DNA of 64,000 bases from Pomacea canaliculata. Taxonomy: Eukaryota; Mollusca; Gastropoda; Architaenioglossa; Ampullariidae. Positions 60,501 through 64,000 of the stretch are shown here, piece after piece. The stretch spans positions 18,991,844 through 19,055,843 of the forward strand of contig NC_037592.1 in the NCBI RefSeq assembly GCF_003073045.1, in the 5' to 3' direction. Below the pieces are notes generated by a model. The model was not told the DNA's origin and did no database searches. It was given only the letters and a program-made list of their open reading frames with translations. The position numbers and the translations under genes were made by a program. Each line of letters opens with the position of its first letter. Position 1 is the first letter of the stretch.

Positions 60501-63500
60501 GTTTCCAAACAAAACTTACAAAACTCTCCTCATCACAACATCATATAATCAAATAAGAAATATCCCTCCACATGAAAGTAAGCAAAATTAGAATTAATAT
60601 TTGAGCAAAAGTACATTATAATTAAATGTAAATGAATTATGTTGAAAAGAAACATCGTAAATTGAGCTGTCACACTGCTTTGAAAAGTGAATACATTTTT
60701 AAGGAAATCATTTCCTTTCAGAAACATTAATAATTCTCCTCCTTATAGTGCAATATTCTGTAAATGCACATTAGTACTGTTATCACTTCATTGAAGCCAT
60801 TTTTATCAGTTATTATTTTTCAAAAATAACAACAACAAAATGTGAACACAGCTTAATAAGGAAACATTCAAAAGATATAAATAAATTATGTATATTTTCA
60901 GCAATGCTCCATAAAAATATCTGCCTAAATTTCACAAGATACATCTTGGTGCTAAGATACAAAAAATCCCCTAAAATTCAGACATCTAATAAGCAGTGGG
61001 ACAGGAAGAAACGAAGCGAGATCCATGAAGTGTGTGTTGAAAGAGAGAGAGCGACAGGGGTCCACAAAAAGTTAGAGCATGGACAGAGATAATAAACAGG
61101 TGTGACTTTAGTGCTTCATAATGAATGACTTGCCTTTGCCAACCATAACCACACCAATGGACATTCCCATGAACCGAGACTTTGTCCATATTGAGGCATT
61201 CATGCATATCTTCTTTTCTGGACACTCAAAGTAGAACGCAGACACTACCAGATGATACATACACATGCACGACACACACACACACACAATGAAAATAAAA
61301 ATAGTTATCTAAATCACAGTATGTATATCTACTGGAAGTTTTTTAAGCCCCTTATTTCAATTCCACAAAAATTAAAATCAAATTTTTAAACAATAGCCTC
61401 ATTTGTAAGAACATCTTCAAAAGAAGTAAGTAATGCAAAAAGTTGATTATTTGTCCAACTAGTATTTCAAGAGCTTCTTTCCACAAAGCCTTTCTGTCTG
61501 TAGCATTACCCACTTTGTTTTGAGCAATTCAGATGAAGGCAGTTTTTATAATGTCTCCTCCAAGAGTATCACACCCTGGCATTAATACCATATTCCTAAT
61601 GCTGCACTCATTTCTTACAACTAATCTAATGGCTTTATACATATTATTTTGCTATTTTGATGCACAATATAAGGCAGTTTGATTCACTAAGTTATAAGTG
61701 ATTACATTCTATAGACTGTTGTAATGCCCATTATTATCCAGAATTCATCAAACTTGTGTGATGCATGATACTTGCAGAAGAGGCCTCTGCTTTTCCTGCT
61801 GACTATGCAATGTTCAGGGCTACAAAATTACAAAAATGATTGCACTTAAGTTTACAGCCTCACCTGGAGGGTGGTGAGACACTTGCTCAGCACAATATGT
61901 CAGCTGGATGCCTTGCTTTGACTGACAGCTTGTAATGTCCTTGACTTCCTCACTTGATTGCGGCAGGCGCCAGGAGCAGTGGAAAGTCTCCCCTTTTATT
62001 GGGTTGTATGGCTTTTTTGCTACAGATCCCTAATTAATGTAAGGACATACAGACAAAACCAAGAATATAATTCTTAAAGATATTCATATTTCGAACTGCT
62101 GTGATCATTTAATATGATTGCGGCAGTATTCTGGTTTTTAGCAGAAACGTGAATACTGGCACCGGGGAACCGGACACATTGGCGAGAGTTAACCTCAAAT
62201 ATCACAACCCATGTCAACATAAGTTGCAGGGAACCATGCTACAATATTCATACGTTGATCCCACAGTTTACCACGCGGTTCACAAGCCCCCACCCCTGCT
62301 GTTACCCAAACACAAAACTCGACGTGTGATGAAATGTATAAAAAAGATTTAATGAACATAAAAACATACAAATATATACAACAAAAAGACTCGTCTAGGG
62401 GGAGTCCCAGTGCTATCCATGCTAAGCGTACTTCCACTATTCCTGTGCTTTCACCTCTCTCTAAATCAACCATTCACTCTCACATGTGCATCAACTTAGC
62501 TCTGATGTTCAAGCTGTTCTTGTATTTATGGGTCCACGATGGTGGTTTGGTGGAGACCAATACTTCACCCGACAGTCATGGCACTCTGATGACTTTCTCT
62601 CAAAATAGATGCTTCACCTGTCTGTCGTCCTTCCTGCCCGATCTGCCAACCACATCAGAAAGCGACAACTGCTCTCCTGGGAGCCTCTCCCAGTCCAGGG
62701 TCATATACACGATGTCTCCGACGACTGCCACTTACAGCTGCCAAAAAGGTCTTCATACAAAGTTTTCCGATTCTTTTGAGTGCAGGTAAACCCAGCAGAT
62801 GTTTTCCTCCTTTGAGAATGACAACTTCTGGTGGCCTTAGTGTCGAGTGCCTACCTCTCACAGGTAGTGAAAGCCGTCCTTTGCTTTCCACAGCAGGCAG
62901 TCCTGACAGTTCTTCATCACTGACGAGGTTCTCTAACCCAAACATCCTTCCTCACGAATCTTGCTCTCTTGGCTTATGACCTGGTCTCGAGGTGAAAGGT
63001 GAAGTTGATATTAGAGATGCTGAAGTCCAACTTCTGACCAGTTGCTCTGTCCACTCTGACGTCGTGCTGAGAAGTGTCCTTCTGCTTCTCCATTCCTCTC
63101 TTTGCATATTCACACAGACACACATGAGGGATGCCATTGGTCACTCACCAACCAATCAAGTAGCCAACACTGACAAGAGAACAACTATCTTACTGACGCT
63201 CTGCCCCGCCTACAGTGGCGTGGTGGACAAGTGACTAACCCCCACTACCAGTCAACATGGCGGAGAGGTGTGGGAGCCCCTGAAATGTCACTCTCTTCCT
63301 AGGTGTCATTGACTCCTCTGCAAGCTGGATGGCTTGGCTGCTGTGACCACTTAGGGCTGTCTCCCACGTATAACACCTCAGCATTCCTACCATGTACAAC
63401 ACCTCTACACTAGCACATATGTCCCCTTTCTTTCATAAGAGCCCTCTGGCTAGTAAACAATCCACCCTAGACAAAATGGAGTGATTGTTACTTTCCTATT

Positions 63501-64000
63501 TTTAAGTTACCACAAGACAATGATTGTTAAATAAACACAGACTGCTGGCAATTTCTATGCTTAAAAAATCATTCTCCTGTAAGCAAGTCAGCATATGTCT
63601 GAGGTTTCATATCAAGCTGTAACAAGATCTCAATATTTTCTTTTACACTTCGATACCTATCAAGGGCCATGAGATTTAGGGACATCTAAAGAGTGGATTT
63701 TTTCTTGTGTGTGTGTGCACGGGAGGGCATGTGTCGCTTTATACTTTATACAGAGTAAGTATTTTTTTGTGTGTCATTTACCACAAATAATAACATTTAC
63801 CATCTTCCTAATGTAAGACAGGTTAAGTTTTCTTTTGAGAATCATCGTAAGATAAATATGAAAAAAATAATCTTCATCTAACAAATGAATGTCTCAGAAA
63901 AATAATGTTCACATACAGAGAAATTACTATGAAGAGAAGTGGCAGACCTACCTGACGACCAGCATGGAAGGAAGTGAGATACCATTCGAGCACCAGAAGC
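57495..64000 (-). CDS. Oxysterol-binding protein-related protein (ORP), C-terminal exons
   Basis: Eight exons, all in phase: 64000-63952 (cut by the window edge), 62029-61864, 61244-61134, 60428-60268, 59933-59817, 58786-58625, 58107-58042 and 57575-57495. They encode the ORD lipid-transfer domain: [26 protein letters not shown], the family signature EQVSHHPP (His pair binding PI4P headgroup), [52 protein letters not shown] and LEERQR. ORPs exchange sterol or phosphatidylserine for PI4P at membrane contacts. The tail ends CPEDTIG. The spacing and the PYGGK/ESRRLW/ATEHKH pattern look closest to the ORP9/10/11 group; the subgroup is uncertain. The PH-domain part would lie beyond 64000. Confidence 0.93.
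58042..58107 (-). CDS. ORP exon: LEERQR helix
   Basis: Acceptor cttatttcag, donor gtaggt; exactly 22 codons, [20 protein letters not shown] then TK. This is the C-terminal charged helix of the family. Confidence 0.93.
58108..58624 (-). other. ORP intron
   Basis: AT-rich GT-AG intron; nothing else seen. Confidence 0.7.
58625..58786 (-). CDS. ORP exon: [10 protein letters not shown]
   Basis: Acceptor tttctacctgtag, donor gtaggt; exactly 54 codons. It encodes [36 protein letters not shown] and NTATEHKHL. Confidence 0.94.
58787..59816 (-). other. ORP intron
   Basis: AT-rich intron with a 15-base A run at 59160-59174; no gene seen. Confidence 0.7.
59817..59933 (-). CDS. ORP exon: PFYGGK...GEWNG
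   Basis: Acceptor ctccttgacag, donor gtaagt; exactly 39 codons. It encodes [16 protein letters not shown] and [15 protein letters not shown]. Confidence 0.94.
60268..60428 (-). CDS. ORP exon: [14 protein letters not shown]
   Basis: Acceptor gggactgacag, donor gtgaga. It encodes [36 protein letters not shown] and ends IIFHTR. Confidence 0.94.
60429..61133 (-). other. ORP intron, GC-AG type
   Basis: Begins gcaagt on the minus strand and ends gactgacag. AT-rich, with no other feature supported. Confidence 0.75.
61134..61244 (-). CDS. ORP exon ending at a GC donor
   Basis: Acceptor atcatctggtag. It encodes [20 protein letters not shown] and [12 protein letters not shown]. The 5' splice site is aaag|gcaagt, a GC-AG intron; no GT nearby preserves the phase demanded by the next exon. 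Confidence 0.9.
61245..61863 (-). other. ORP intron
   Basis: AT-rich GT-AG intron with a short CA run near 61272-61288; no gene seen. Confidence 0.7.
61864..62029 (-). CDS. ORP exon with KPYNP and EQVSHHPP
   Basis: Acceptor cattaattag, donor gtgagg. It encodes [20 protein letters not shown] and AEQVSHHPP, the ORP fingerprint. It leaves one base. Confidence 0.95.
62030..63951 (-). other. ORP intron with coding-like debris
   Basis: A 1.9 kb intron between gtaggt and cattaattag. 62500-63100 is richer in GC than the rest and carries several stop-free minus-strand stretches (for example 63093-62974, starting [19 protein letters not shown], and 62945-62655). I read this as an inserted, decayed gene or element copy; source unknown. 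Confidence 0.45.
63952..64000 (-). CDS. ORP exon (partial): [10 protein letters not shown]
   Basis: Runs off the window edge; donor gtaggt follows 63952. It reads [14 protein letters not shown] in phase 0, the conserved lead-in to the KPYNP motif. Confidence 0.9.

Overview
This is eukaryotic nuclear DNA. Every convincing gene is split by GT-AG introns (one GC-AG), intergenic and intronic DNA dominates, and there are long microsatellites, minisatellites and decayed non-LTR retrotransposons. Gene content and repeat style suggest a lophotrochozoan, most likely a gastropod mollusc. This is inference: no species-diagnostic gene is present.

Layout. (1) 1195-10328, + strand: the 3' part of a gene that starts upstream. 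It has four short exons and a 1.8 kb last exon, encoding a Ser/Pro/acidic, tail-like protein I do not recognise. Its 3'UTR probably runs to poly(A) signals at 13481-13522. One intron carries a ~1 kb (TG)n tract that ends at the 3' splice site. (2) 18105-22007, + strand: a second unrecognised protein gene, ending in a basic cluster and a PDZ-ligand-like C terminus. (3) 24619-29511, - strand: a two-exon coding region for a ~1480-residue disordered/coiled-coil protein with a poly-Gln tract, tail-to-tail with gene 2. (4) 29512-47335: about 18 kb with no gene I can support, holding LINE debris, a CRE-rich minisatellite and microsatellites. (5) 47336-50481, + strand: a complete seven-exon gene for a secreted alpha/beta-hydrolase with an extra C-terminal region. 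(6) 50482-57494: AT-rich DNA with a tRNA-SINE-like copy and a decayed LINE reverse transcriptase. (7) 57495-64000, - strand: the 3' exons of an oxysterol-binding-protein-related (ORP) gene, cut by the window edge.

Genes 1, 2, 3 and 5 all show single-base frame breaks that can mostly be repaired by changing one short homopolymer by one base. In gene after gene the net shift returns exactly to the splice phase. I read this as base-calling error in the assembly, not pseudogenes. The ORP exons have no such breaks, but they are short.

The genes show no obvious common pathway and the window looks like an ordinary gene neighbourhood. The most unusual features are the exon at 3844-3983, wedged between the giant TG tract and a minisatellite of donor-like motifs, and the two large unrecognised proteins.
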